Shown in pieces: positions 35,325 to 46,938 of a stretch of DNA of 64,000 nucleotides. A program made the translations under genes and the position numbers. The notes under the pieces are model-generated. The model made no database searches. It saw only the letters and a program-made list of their open reading frames with translations, and was not told the origin of the DNA. Numbering within the stretch: the first letter of the stretch is position 1; each line of letters starts with the position of its first letter. The stretch is from Furcasterigmium furcatum (lineage: Eukaryota > Ascomycota > Sordariomycetes > Glomerellales > Plectosphaerellaceae). The stretch covers positions 3,104,934 to 3,168,933 of the forward strand of contig BCIA01000001.1 in NCBI GenBank assembly GCA_001599815.1, in the 5' to 3' direction.

Positions 35325-36781
35325 ATGACATCTTCCCCTCCCCCCACCCCGGCATCTCGAGCCCCGGAGGATCATGAATGCAGATTCAAACCCATCACAT
35401 TGCCCTGTGAATGGGTGGAGGACTACCGTCCAGGTGGTTATCATCCCGTTATTCTCGGCGATGTCTTCAACGATGGCCAGTACAAGGTCATCCGGAAGCT
35501 CGGCGAGGGCTCCTACTCAACCGTTTGGTTGGCTCGTGACTTAAGGCAAGCCAATCTTTCGCAGCCTCTACCGGCGACAGCACGATAACTTTTTTCCTTT
35601 CAGAATCAGCAGATACGTCGCCCTGAAGATTCTCGTCTCAGAACGAGCTGGGTCGTCAGCCGAGCTGCCCAGCTTACAGCATCTCACCAAGGTCGCACCA
35701 GCAGAGGCGCCCCGGTACCTCACGCAACTACTGGGTGAGTTCGACCATCATGGCCCCAATGGCATCCATAAGTGCCTTGTACTCGAACCTATGGGCCCGA
35801 GTGTGAATTCAATGGTCGAGGAGCTGCCACAATTCAACCCTCGCAGGCGGGAAATGAAAGTCCGCTATCCACCACAGATGGCAAAGAGCATCCTCAAGCA
35901 ATCCTTGCAAGGCCTGGCAGTCCTCCACGAGAATGGTGTCGCTCATGGAGACCTCCAACCGGGAAACATGCTCTTCACTCTCGATGGCATCGATGCGAAG
36001 CCCGAGGACTTGCTCCGACAGCAGGAAGATGTTCAAGCAAGGTCGATCTCGCCCCCTGTGCAGAGGCTTGACGGGAAACAAGACAGGTGGGCTCCTCGAT
36101 ATCTCTGCGTCGCGCAGCCGCTGGCGTCTTTTACCAACTACGCCAGCGACTTCAAGATCAAATTAGCCGACATGGGAGGCGGTCAGTATTTCCCTTCCCT
36201 TTGTCCATTTCCCGCGGATATCCATGCTTACACATACCCTGTCAGCATATCTTTTCACGGATCCGCCAGCAAAGGTCGTCACCCCTCTCGGCCTTCGAAC
36301 CCCAGAGTTGGTCCTGACCGGAGTTGTCGACCCTACTCTTGATGTCTGGAGCTTTGGCTGCCTTGTTTTTGAGCTTGTCACCGGGCAGCCCCTCTTCTGC
36401 ATACCAGGATCTGACTTTGAGGATGATGATCATCTTCTCTACCTCACTGCCCGCCTCGGCCCCCTTCCGGACGATCTCTTCAAGCATTGGAAGACGTCTT
36501 TACTGTATTTTACGCCTGAGAGGGAGCTGTTCAACTGTCAGCTCGGGGGCGTCGCGGAAGGTGGCCAGCCCCTTCTCGTGGAGCAAACGTCGATGGAGGA
36601 ATTATTCGACCAGGCAAGTCCGGACCTTGACGAGGGGGAAGCCGGGAAAGTGAAGGCCCTCATTCGACGGATCTTACAGTACGATCCCGCGAGAAGGCCC
36701 TCCCCTGCGGAGATTTTGTCTGATCCGTGGTTTTGCGAGAGCAAGCTTGAGAGAGGTTCGTCCAAGCAAACGTGTCTGTAG
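35325..36781 (+). CDS. SRPK-like serine/threonine protein kinase
   Basis: Three exons, 35325-35545, 35604-36181 and 36246-36781, encode 444 aa. Intron 1 is of GC-AG type (AG/GCAAGC), which alone gives ARDLRISRYVALKIL. The N-terminus WVEDYRPGGYHPVILGDVF matches SR-protein kinases. The glycine loop is LGEGSYSTVW and VALKIL carries the ATP lysine. The catalytic loop is HGDLQPGN (HRD changed to HGD) and the DFG is DMG. LRTPELVL stands in the APE position, and VWSFGCLVFELVTG is subdomain IX. HGD is common in the many fungal SRPK-like kinases and need not abolish activity. The domain is not split by the usual long SRPK spacer. The substrate is unknown. Confidence 0.9.
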
Positions 36782-37184
36782 TGCAGTGAAGGAGCCCATA
36801 ATTCTCACTCGAAGGACGACCGACACGGCAAGACATCTACAGTTGAGTCGCTTGAGGTTCCACTACTGATGCTGGAAGCCGTTTCAAATGCAACGGTCCG
36901 TTAGTTGTGACTAAGCGACCGCTGTTCCTGGCGCTGCCCCTGAGCTCCGTTGGGGACGCGCAGCGGAGTGGAGCAAGGGTCGAGCCGCCGGTGCATGCAC
37001 TGCGCCGCTTTCGCAAGACCCCACGGAAGGTGCAACGCGCAATCAAAGAGCAGCCACCCAACAATTTTGGCGGATTCCGGCGCCGGACATTGTTCCTCGA
37101 CGACCCGACATCACCTCTGGCAAACCTAGACAGCATCAATCCTTCCGGCATTTTAGAGAGCTCCTGCAGCAAACCACCGTCATC
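36782..37184. other. Intergenic region upstream of ERG10
   Basis: 403 bp between two plus-strand genes, including the ERG10 promoter and leader. No clear element was seen. Confidence 0.4.
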
Positions 37185-38588
37185 ATGGCCAACCTTCCCT
37201 CCGTCTACATCGTCTCCGCGCAGCGAACCCCTGTCGGCTCGTTCCTTGGGTGCGTCAATCCTCCGAAAACTACCCCTCCATCCGCTGTTGCGGCCCTCAC
37301 CGACAAGTCAAAGAGCTGACCATCGTGACTTTTTCCAGCTCCCTCTCCAGCCAGACCGCTATCCAGCTCGGCTCCCATGCCATCAAGGGTACGACGGCCG
37401 CCTCTGGAAGCTTCAAACACTGCTAATACCGGCCCAGCTGCCGTCGAGAAGGTCCCCCAGATCAAGCCCGAGGATGTCGAGGAGGTCTTTTTCGGCAATG
37501 TCCTGTCCGCCAAGTGAGCAATTATCCCTCTCCCGACTCCCAGGAGTCGTCCTGAGCTAACGACAACTGCCTCCAGCCTCGGCCAGGCCCCTGCCCGCCA
37601 GTGTGCCATCGGTGCTGGCCTCTCCCAGACCGTCGTCGCCACGACCGTGAACAAGGTCTGCGCCTCCGGCCTCAAGGCGATCATCCTCGGTGCCCAGACC
37701 ATCATCACCGGAAACGCTTCCATCGTTGTCGCCGGCGGCACCGAGTCCATGTCCAACACCCCCCACTACCTCCCCGTCCTTCGCAACGGCGCCAAGTACG
37801 GCCACCAGACCCTCGTCGACGGCGTCCTCCAGGACGGCCTGACCGACGCCTATGGCAAGAAGGAGCACATGGGCCTGGCCGCTGAGCTGTGTGCCAAGGA
37901 CCACGAGATCAGCCGTGAGCAGCAGGACGAGTACGCCATCCAGACCTACCAGCGCGCCCAGGCCGCCACCGAGGCTGGCGTCTTCGCCTCCGAGATTGCT
38001 CCCGTCGAGGTCTCCGGCGGCCGTGGCAAGCCCGCCATTAAGGTCGACCGCGATGACGAGGTCAAGAACCTCAACGTCGACAAGCTCAAGGCCATGCGCC
38101 CCGCCTTCCTGCCCAACGGCGGCACCGTGACCGCCCCCAACGCTGCCCCCATCAACGACGGCGCCGCTGCCGTCGTCCTCATGTCCGAGGCCAAGGTCAA
38201 GGAGCTCGGCGTCACTCCCATCGCCAAGATCCGCGGCTGGGGCGACGCTGCCCGCGAGCCTGAGCGCTTCACCATTGCTCCCGCTCTCGCCATCCCCAAG
38301 GCCATCTCCCACGCTGGCCTCGAGGCTTCCGATGTCGACTTCTACGAGATCAACGAGGCCTTCTCCGTCGTTGCGCTCGCCAACATGAAGATCCTCGGCC
38401 TTGACTCCGACAAGGTCAACGTCTATGGTGGCTCCGTTGCCATCGGCCACCCCCTCGGCTGCTCCGGCGCCCGCATTGTCACCACCCTGACCACTGTCCT
38501 CCGCGAGAAGAAGGCCAAGATCGGTGTTGCTGGCATCTGCAACGGCGGTGGCGGCGCCTCTGCCCTTGTCATTGAGAACCTGCAGTAA
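37185..38588 (+). CDS. ERG10: Acetyl-CoA C-acetyltransferase (acetoacetyl-CoA thiolase), cytosolic
   Basis: Four exons, 37185-37249, 37339-37388, 37438-37513 and 37577-38588, encode 400 aa. The protein starts directly with the thiolase N-domain (VYIVSAQRTPVGSF), so no mitochondrial presequence is present. It ends ALVIENLQ, without a peroxisomal signal, which points to the cytosolic enzyme. Catalytic residues are the acyl-accepting Cys in NKVCASGLKA (near residue 91), His in GHPLGCSGAR and Cys in GICNGGGGAS. It makes acetoacetyl-CoA from two acetyl-CoA, the first step of the mevalonate/ergosterol pathway. The many early introns and strong codon bias suit a well-expressed housekeeping gene. Confidence 0.96.
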
Positions 38589-39202
38589 GCGTGACGAGAG
38601 CCGAAGACGCCAGTAGAGACACGCGTATCTCACACAAGTCACAATGCAGTCAAACGCCGCCGACAGGACGCCCACATACGCGCCTTTGAAAACGTCGACG
38701 CAGCAAAAGATGGCAGTAGATAATGCACGAAGTATATGAACGACAGGCGTTCCAATGGCCAGGCAAAAAAGGTCTGCCCATTTAATCGGACCCTTTAAAT
38801 TACATACACCGCACCCAGGCACCTATCTGCTGCCTTGGACACTTAATTCAGCAAATATTCAAGCATGGGTGGCGATCCGACCCGGGCCAAACAGGCAACG
38901 TGCCAAGGGACCATCGCGCATGTTGTGACCATATCTCACCCAAGTTGACCTACGAATAAAGGGGGCCCTCCAAAATTATCCTTCCCAGCATGGCAACGGA
39001 TGCGCCTTCGTCAGGGGTACGTTACAGCCAGGGTTAACGGGGAATACTTACATTTATACTCGCGATCTGCTCCGCTATTCCCCGTTGCCGCCCAGTTCTT
39101 GGGGCTATAGGGCTGAGAATCAGCACCACGTGGAATCCTGACCGTCCGATCCCGCCACTGAATGACTGACCACGCAGGGAGAACGTCCGAATATCCTTCA
39201 CG
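38589..39202. other. Intergenic region
   Basis: 614 bp after ERG10. It holds the ERG10 3' flank and the upstream region of a short DUF3176-type ORF. Nothing else was recognised. Confidence 0.4.
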
Positions 39203-39625
39203 ATGGAGCAGTCTACGTACGACGACAAGAACCAATACCAGGTCGGCGCGCAGCCCGGTTCCGTGGCGTCGACGCTCCAGGAGTCGGGCAGCGAACTTGG
39301 AAGATCTACCCAGCCACGTCCTGGACATATGACCCGAATCATCAAGGGATGGTGGCAGGAGGCACTATGGTGCTGCCTCAGTTTCGCCTCTTTTATTGCC
39401 CTGGTGGCACTTCTTTACGTCTTTGACGGACAGCCTCTGCCCAACTGGCCGTCTGGCATCACCCTCAACACCCTCGTCGCCATCAGCGCCGAGGAGAAGG
39501 CCGGCCTCGAGCGCCGCCATACGGGCGGAGAATCGCTCATGGGCAAGGATGACCATCTCCTGCGTCCCGCGGGTATCGGCGGCGAGCTGCGCAAGAAGGA
39601 CGGGCAGTGGGTGCTTGGTGGATGA
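39203..39625 (+). CDS. Truncated DUF3176-type membrane protein
   Basis: An uninterrupted frame of 140 aa. Residues 46-95 (IIKGWWQEALWCCLSF, then VALLYVFDGQPLPNWP and ITLNTLVAI) match the start of the fungal DUF3176 domain, which is normally part of a 500-700 aa membrane protein. The match stops after the first transmembrane segment. The last 45 residues are charged and unrelated to the rest of the domain. The frame is clean and uses normal codons. It is either a deletion remnant with a new tail, a short functional derivative, or a gene whose further exons I cannot identify. Confidence 0.55.
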   Translation: MEQSTYDDKNQYQVGAQPGSVASTLQESGSELGRSTQPRPGHMTRIIKGWWQEALWCCLSFASFIALVALLYVFDGQPLPNWPSGITLNTLVAISAEEKAGLERRHTGGESLMGKDDHLLRPAGIGGELRKKDGQWVLGG

Positions 39626-40360
39626 GGCATCGCTCGTGAAGGTCCATTTCTGAATCACCTGGCTGCACGCCATTTTTGTTTTTGACCGCGAATATTTTCT
39701 ACTACGTTTGTCGAAAGGATATGTAGGTATTCTCTTGACGTGCTCGTCTCTGTTCGGCTAGATGTCAGTCACCATGGCTGCTCACCACCACAGTCAAGCA
39801 GAACAATACAATCACAGCATTTACCAGAGTCATTCATAATATCAGGCCGTGACCAATTGATGTTTAGCCGACTAGCTCCCATGGTCTGTAGAATACAAGA
39901 GGATGATGGTCTGCCCGTAAAAGGGAAACCGGCCATCTCGCAGCTCGCCCTGCCTCGCTTCATAGAACGAAGACTACGGCGAGGAAAGGTACGAAACAGA
40001 CGAGAAGGAAAAAAGAAGAAAACAAATACATGGAGAGCAGAAAAAAATGAGATGAGGGAAAAAGAAACCCGACGCTTGATGGTTCCGACCTCCAAGCCAA
40101 TCAATCCTGTCCGCGCCGTTGTTTGCCGACCTCGATGCTGATAAGCCCACAGCGTTGAGAGCTGCGAGAGAGGGGGGGAAAGGGAAATCAAAAGCAAATT
40201 TCGTCGTGCGGACGGCGTCCGCACGTTGGTATCTCGAGCAGGCCCGCTCACCACGCCATGCCGTCTGTCATCTCCGCCGTCTCGTCGTGCCGCGCCTGCT
40301 TGCCCGCAGCCGGGCAGCGAAGGGCACGGCTCTCGCCTCCCTGTCATCGCCCGCGTCCAT
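39626..40360. other. Convergent intergenic region
   Basis: 735 bp between the DUF3176-like gene and the 3' end of SIN3. A purine-rich plus-strand block (about 39985-40070, A/G only for long runs) lies in it and reads as a pyrimidine tract downstream of SIN3. No gene was seen. Confidence 0.5.
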
Positions 40361-43300
40361 CTACTCCGCGTCGTCGCCGCCCGGGGGAGGGATGCCGTCG
40401 TGGAGCCACTTGTTCCAGTCGTCCTTGATCTTCTCGACGCCCGACTGGCTCATGTCCTTCATCCACTTGCTGTTGAGGATGTACTTCTCGTGCATCTTGT
40501 CCTCGCGCTTCTTGGACATGCCCTTGATGCGGCGGGCGCGCTTGGCGCGCTCCTCCGCGTCCTTGGGCGTCTGATCGTAGACGAAGCACTCCTCCGAGCC
40601 TTCCTTATAGACGATCTTCAAGGAGTTCAGACACACCTTATGAACCAAACCTTCCACGAAGGAGATCGCCTTGGGCACATTGCTGTCCTCGAGCTTCTCG
40701 TCGGTGCTGGGCAGGTTGCGCGCAAGCACGGTCTTCTGGAGGCGAGATCTATTCACCCCTTCCGTGGGCTCGACGGACATGTACGACGAGATGTAGTACT
40801 GCCACCTCTCCTTCTGCTTCAGGTCGTCCATGTAGAAGGTCGTCTCCTCCTTCTGGAGCCAGCGGACGGTGGCTTCAGACTTGACGGGGAACTGGGGCAA
40901 AGGTTAGCGGGTGACACGGTCGTGCGAGTGGAAGAGTTAACATACCCAGCTGATGACAAACATCTCTCCGTCCTTGACGCACTTCTCCGCAAACTTCCTC
41001 GCCGCAATCTCAGTCTGCCAGTTGGTCTCGGCCTGAGCTCGGTTGGTCTCATACTGCTGGATGAGATCGGGGGTCTTCTCCTTGGAATCGTTCGAGCTGC
41101 AGGTGAGCGCCAGGCGGCAGAGCGTCTTGAGAAGATCCTGGATGGTGTAGAGCTTCCAGCCGTTGCGGAGGTAGTAGTGGCGAAGTACTTCCTGGTACCG
41201 GACCTCGTCGATATCGCCGGTGATGTACTCCTCGATCAGCTCGACGGTCTTGTTCCAGTACTCGGAGACATCGTCCTCGGCGGTGAAAAAGTTCATAGGG
41301 TTCTCGGCCAGACCGATGGAGCGAGCGGCACGCGGGCGGGTCAGCCGCGAAATCTCGGCGGCAACATCACCGCTGCTCTCCTTGACGTCCTTGAGCCTCT
41401 TGTACAGGGTCTGGAAGACGCTGAAGAACACGAAGATGGTCTGGTTGGAGAAGAAGTTGTACCAGGGGCGAGTAAACAGACCGTCTGCCTTGAGCTCGCC
41501 GTCGGCGGTCAAGAGAGACTTGTCTCCAGTCGTGACCACAGGCTGGGGCACCGTCGAGAGCCAGCGCTCGTTTGAGACGACAGGGACCGTGTTCTCGCCA
41601 GAGGCGTCGGGCATCTCCTCCTCGGCCGAGCCAACGTCAGGTGTAGTCTCCTTGCTGGCAGAGGCGGCGCTGTCCTCCTTCTGGCCACGGCTCTTGGAGC
41701 CGTTGCGGCCGGGATCGAGGACGCCGCGCAGGAGATCGCCCTTCTTGCCATTCCGGCGGTTACGGCCATTTGTGAGCTCGGCTGGCACAGATTCCTCGGC
41801 ATCCTCCTCTTCCGAGGCATCCTGAACCCTAGGCAGTTGGCCATCGTACTCTTCCTCGGGGATGTCGAAAAACATGGGGATGAAACGCTCGAAGAAGTCG
41901 GCGATGCGCTCCTTCTCGGGGATGCTGTGCTGTCCACTGTTGACCGCATACAGAGTGGTGAGGCGGAGGAGCTCGACGACAATCTTCTTGTCGCTGAAGT
42001 TCCAGACAAACTGGTGGCGAGGGGCCTTTCCAGTGAGGCTTCGCTGGCGACGTTGCTCCTCATGCTTGGTCTTGATGACATCGACAAGGTGCTTGGCCGA
42101 CAAGTTGCGCTTGTCGTTCTGCTTGACCTGAATGCCCATATGATCGAGACTCTTGAGATACATGTTGTCGGTTTGCGAGTGCCAAACCTTCTCCCACTCG
42201 CGCTGTTTGAAGTCAGCACTGAGCTATAAATGACCATGTTGAAGAAAAGAAACTAACCTGAGAGTAACGCCACTCCTCATCCTTCTGCTTCATGCGAGCC
42301 AAGATGACTGGGACGACATTGAGGGGGTTCTGGAACATGTCGTTGACGACATCGGGACCCTTCTCGATACCGTAGATCTTCTTGCAGACACGCTTGAAGA
42401 CTGGGATCGCGCTGCCACGGAGGGCAGGGGGCATCTCGAAGTTCTCACGCTCCGCCGGAGTCATGACGTTGATCTGCTGGGCCACAGGCTCCAAAAGTTG
42501 AATGCACTTGATATTCGCCTCAATGTTGAAGTCGTAGTCATGGCGCTCTTCGTCGATGCGGTGGAGACCCTCCTCAAAGCCGTTCTTGCGGTGAGCAACG
42601 AACCCGGAGTCTTCGGAGGCCCAGGTAGGGTGAGACGCCCATTCGTCGTTGAGAACCGAGTTGCAGAGCTCGTCACGACCGCTACACGGCTTGAGGCGCT
42701 CCCGGCGAGGAAGCAGTCGGTAGCTCGGCCCGTAGCCACGGCAGTTACTGAGCGAGACCTTCTCACTCGGGGGCGCCGGGCGATTGTCGATAACCTCGGC
42801 CTTGGGCTCGTAGTTGAGGAAGAGTCTCCAGAAGGTAAGAAGCTCGGGATTGGCGGCGAGGAAGACGCTTCCCTTCTGGAACACTGTTTGCCGGTCAATG
42901 ATCTGTTGGCTGAAGAGATTGCAGATCTTGAGGAACTCGTTGAAGGAGGTCTTGTTTCCGAGATACTTCTTAACGCGATCGAAAAAGGCGACCTCCTCCT
43001 GGTTTGTGGTGGCTGCGGCAGAAGGTCCGATGGGTTCCGGCATGATGGGCGTCAAGGTCGGCTCGACAGCGACGGCGTCAGGGCCAAGAGCCTTGTGCGT
43101 CAACTTGGCGCGTTTGTTGCCGGCGGCCGTCACACCGGGAAGCATGCGGGCGCTGGACGCGGCAACATCGGCCATCGTGGGAGCAGGGATAGGAGGCTGC
43201 TTGTCGTTACGGGGCCTCTTCTTGCTGTTGTCCTTGCTGGCACTTGCGGGCGGTGCGAAGCTGCCGAGGGGAGGCATCTTCTGGCCGTCTCGAAGGCCAG

Positions 43301-45402
43301 TTTGTGGTGTCTGGATGAGTGCTGCGACGCCAGAAGCCTCGTCGTTGCCGCGGCCGGGAGTAGATTTTGCCTGACCAGCGGACTCGGGGAGAAATTGCTT
43401 AAAATCTTCAAGCAAGTCGGGAGCGGTGTGGAAAAGGGTGGTAACCTGAGCGTACACCTCCTGAATCGGCTTCTGCTCACGCTGATAAGTTTGCAGAATT
43501 TCGAGGAATTGCTTGTAGATTTCCGGCTTGTCCTGGAATCGGTTCTAGCCTAAGTTAGAAATCTGCGACCTGCACATGCCAAACAAAGAAAGGCGAAACG
43601 AGAGTGAATTTGCAGCTGGTGGGAAAGCGCAGAAGAGCGTCGTGTGCGGGAGGGGCTCACCTTAATCTTGTTCACATAGCTGATAGCGTGGTTGAACTCG
43701 ACGGGACCTCGCCGCTCCAAGCCCGCCTGCTGAGCCGCGTTTCCGTTGAGGCCGGGACCGCCAAGGGGAGTCGGGGTGTGCGTGCTCCTGGGAGGCTGGC
43801 CGCTTGCCGCGGCACCAGCGTTGCCCTGTGCATTTGGGCCTCGCTGCGCCTGCTGTGTCGGCCCCTGGCCATCGAACGGCGCTCCGAGGCCCTGAGCCGG
43901 GTTGAAGGGGCCGCCCGGGTTCTGAATGGGAGTGCTGAATGTGGCATCCGGACTTTCAATGCTGTGCTGCGGCTGTGTCTGCTGCCAGTTGCCGCGCTGG
44001 CCGAAGATGGTATGGGCTCCTGGGGGATGAGTCGAATCACCCTGACCGCCGCGACCAGCGATTGACTGAACCGTGGTACCCATAGGTGTCGTGACTCTGA
44101 TAGTGTTCGGATCATTGCCCGTGCCGCACTCTATTCTGTAGCCGGGCGGGAGAAACGTGTTGAATCCCTGGATCAGATTCGGGTGACCAGCGAACAACTC
44201 GGAGACCCGGTTGATAACTCCGGGGGTATCAATGCTATGAGGGATCAACTTGCTGGGTCATGTCAAGTAGAAATCAGCAAAGAACTTACGCTTGGCTCTT
44301 GAAGTCTTTCATGATGTCAAGGAACTTATTATAGACGTCGGCCTGATCATGAAACTGAACCTTAACTTGGTCGAGGTACGTCAAAGCGTCCTGTGCCCAC
44401 GACTCGTCAGCCATCTCATGTGCCGGTGATTAGTTGAAAGCAGGTTGATCGTAAAGAGGGATGGTGAAAAAATGAAATTGAATCGGGAGAAGCGCCGTTG
44501 CCCCATCTGACGGCCGTTTGCTGTGCGGTCTGCAAGATGCAGCAAGGCTATCATAAGTGGGGACGAGGCTGACAATGGGAAGAAAATTGCCAGGCGGCCA
44601 ACAATAACAACAATAGGAGGGACGGCGCCTTCCACGGAGAAAACAAGGTTCGCTGGGTCGGGATCCTCATTATATCTTGGAATTCCGAATCCTGGGCTTG
44701 GGAGAAAAAATCGGGCAGAGTGGCTTCCGGGTCCAACGCGGCAAACTCGCGCCTCCACGAACCGTAAAACCGAAGACGGAAAAAGGCACAACGGCAGAAA
44801 CTCACATTCAGGATGGGCTGCTGGCCCTGTGCCAGACCTCCAGCATTTTGACCACCTTGCATTTGACCTTGGCCCTGACCAGCCGCACTGGCAGGACCGC
44901 CCGGGCCAAAGGAGACCTGCTGCAAGGCCTGTGATGTTTCCCTCTGCGACATGGGCCCGCCAAACGGGGGGTGGCCGCTGGGTGCCCCGGCATTATTGCT
45001 CGGAGGCTGTGTGTGTGGGATCGGGGCGAACATCTGGTGTTGCGCGGGAGGGTTCGGGGGACCGCCGTGAGGAGGTCGGTTCGAGTCTGGTTGGAGAGGA
45101 CCGCCAAAGTTGGCGGGGGGTCCCGAGGGAGCTCCCAGGGGCATCGGAGGGGCCGCGGAGCCGTGGTTCGCCAGCAGGCCGCCCGGGCTATGGATGGCTC
45201 CTGAGATCCTCGAGGCGACGGGTTGGTGGATCGGAATTGAGCCTGCGGTGCTGTGGTGGGGAGGGCCAGCCGGAGGGAAGCCCTCTCTCCGGCGCCTCTC
45301 GTCTTGCTCTCGTTCGCGTCGGTCGATCTCGTCGACCTCTTGCTCGATGCGGCGCCGGCTCTCGGCTTCACGCTCACGCTTGAAGGCCTCGGGTTCGTCC
45401 AT
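40361..45402 (-). CDS. SIN3: Transcriptional corepressor Sin3
   Basis: Six exons, 45402-44806, 44390-44290, 44234-43661, 43544-42258, 42202-40946 and 40891-40361, encode 1448 aa. The first 200 residues are charged (FKREREAESRRRIEQ) and then P/G/Q-rich. PAH1 (DALTYLDQVKVQFHDQADVY, about 200-268) is followed by PAH2 (FNHAISYVNKIKNRFQDKPE, about 411-480) and PAH3 (VAFFDRVKKYLGNKTSFNEF, from about 607). The HDAC-interacting domain contains CNSVLNDEWASHPTWASEDS, and the Sin3 C-terminal region follows. It scaffolds the Rpd3 histone deacetylase complex. Intron 1 (415 nt) is far longer than the others and hides an in-frame ATG. The start at 45402 is the first Met after a probable 5'-UTR splice acceptor; a further upstream coding exon is possible. 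Confidence 0.93.
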
Positions 45403-46234
45403 GGTTCGGTTCCGGCGCTGGTCGTGGGAAATCGGGGCGCCTGTCGGACGAAGAAAAATATTAGCGACCGTGTTCCTAGTGCGGGATGGTGCTCGAAGCG
45501 TCGCGACAAGTGCCGGCGTGTCGAATCGGCGACAGAGGCATTGTCGTGAGCTCGGCGGCGCGATTTGAACCTGTCGGGGACCCTGCGAAGAGGTCCGCGA
45601 CGCTGTCGGGCGGGACTTACAACGACTGTACAGGGCGGTTTCGAGTTCTACATGGATATTCAATGTAGCTATAGGGACGGAAACGACAAGGAAACCCGCA
45701 AGAAGCACAGGCCGAAGCGCTTTTGCGGTGGGATTGTCGTGGGATGGAGGCAAGCTGGGGCAGGATGAGGAAAGTGACGAGACAAGACCGACCTCCCAGC
45801 TCCCAGGAGGCGCCGCCCTAGGGTGTGCGGGTAGACTTCGGCCGTCGCAAAATCGTATTTGCGGGGCTTTATCTTATCAGTGTGGTCATCGTCAGCCTTG
45901 CGAGGACTGATTCGTGTGTACCCCTGGCCGTGCCCCACCTGATGTCGGTCACAGCAAAATGCCGTGGGCAGCACGATTTGGTGGTGATGACCTCTCGGTA
46001 CCGGTATCTGCTCCGGTCCCGGATCTTCTCCATACTTCAAACAAGTTTAGTTTACTCAAGCCAAAAAAGAGTTGAATCCACTAGATCAGCCACGGGCAAT
46101 GGATTCAGTTAAACCGCCAATGTTATCATTATCCGCTCGTGTACTGTATTCTGTAAAGCAGGGTATCCAAGCATGCATCATCGCTCATTACTCTCGTACA
46201 GTCGAAGTGACCTCCAGCGTCCATTTCCGCATTT
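45403..46234. promoter_or_regulatory. Upstream region of SIN3
   Basis: 832 bp, also the 3' flank of the FAS1 gene. The minus strand has a splice-acceptor-like CGACAG just before the SIN3 start, suggesting a 5'-UTR intron. The SIN3 frame stays open upstream to 45753, but that sequence looks like leader, not protein. Confidence 0.45.
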
Positions 46235-46938
46235 CTAGGCATAGTTACGGACCTTCTTGATTATCCACTGAGAGCTGTTAGCTGGGGGTGCGCGCATCAA
46301 GGGGCAGTTGAAGAACTCACAATCTCGCCGTTGGCGACAGTCTTTCCGACACTGACGACCTCGATGTCGCCTGGTTGGATCTGCAAATACGTCAGCGGGT
46401 TTTTTCGAGAGCCAGACCACCGAATTAATGGGGGGAAACGCACATATCTTGTGCCGTCCTTCTCCTCCCACCACACCTCGCGGTCGTCGCCAATCGGCTT
46501 GACCTTGTCGCCTGCGCTCCACGGCGACCTGGGCACCATGTGCGCCTCGACAAACCTCTTCAGGTTGCGAGTGGCCCTCTCCTGCCCATCATCCCCCTCG
46601 TATGCGTCGGAGCCCAGCTCGCCGTACTCGCGGGGGTCTTCCCAGGGTTTGCGGGGCAGCGCCTCGACAGCCGAGTTGAGGGGTGCGAGGACGGTGGTGT
46701 TGCGGGCCTCGTCTTCGAGGCGGCCCTGGACGGGCTCGATGTCGGTGACGAAGCCGGCGAAGATGTTGATGCTCTTGTCGCGGCTCATGACGTCCGAGAG
46801 GCGGATCGCGCCATCGTTCGGGCCACCTCCAGGCATTGCGGGGATGTTGAGCGGCTTTTGGTGGTCGCGCGGGGCGTTGACGAGCTGTGATGCAGCGAGG
46901 GAGGCGGAGGTTAACACGGCGAGCGTCACGAGCCTCAT
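46235..46938 (-). CDS. Secreted FAS1 (fasciclin-like) domain protein
   Basis: Three exons, 46938-46444, 46380-46321 and 46267-46235, encode 195 aa. An N-terminal signal peptide (MRLVTLAVLTSASLAASQ) precedes a single FAS1 domain. IRLSDVMSRDKSINIFAGFV resembles the first FAS1 helix, NTTVLAPLNSAVEALPRKPW is the H1 box, and RFVEAHMVP precedes the H2 region. The end VVSVGKTVANGEIWIIKKV is the usual closing strand. The last coding exon is only 11 codons including the stop. Intron 46381-46443 is 63 nt and in frame. Such proteins act in adhesion or at the cell wall; some fungal relatives are vacuolar. There is no GPI signal. Confidence 0.85.

Noticed and set aside
45403..45753. In-frame N-terminal extension of SIN3 to a Met at 45753
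   Set aside because: The sequence does not resemble Sin3 and contains a splice-acceptor-like CGACAG just before the chosen start, so it is more likely leader with an intron.
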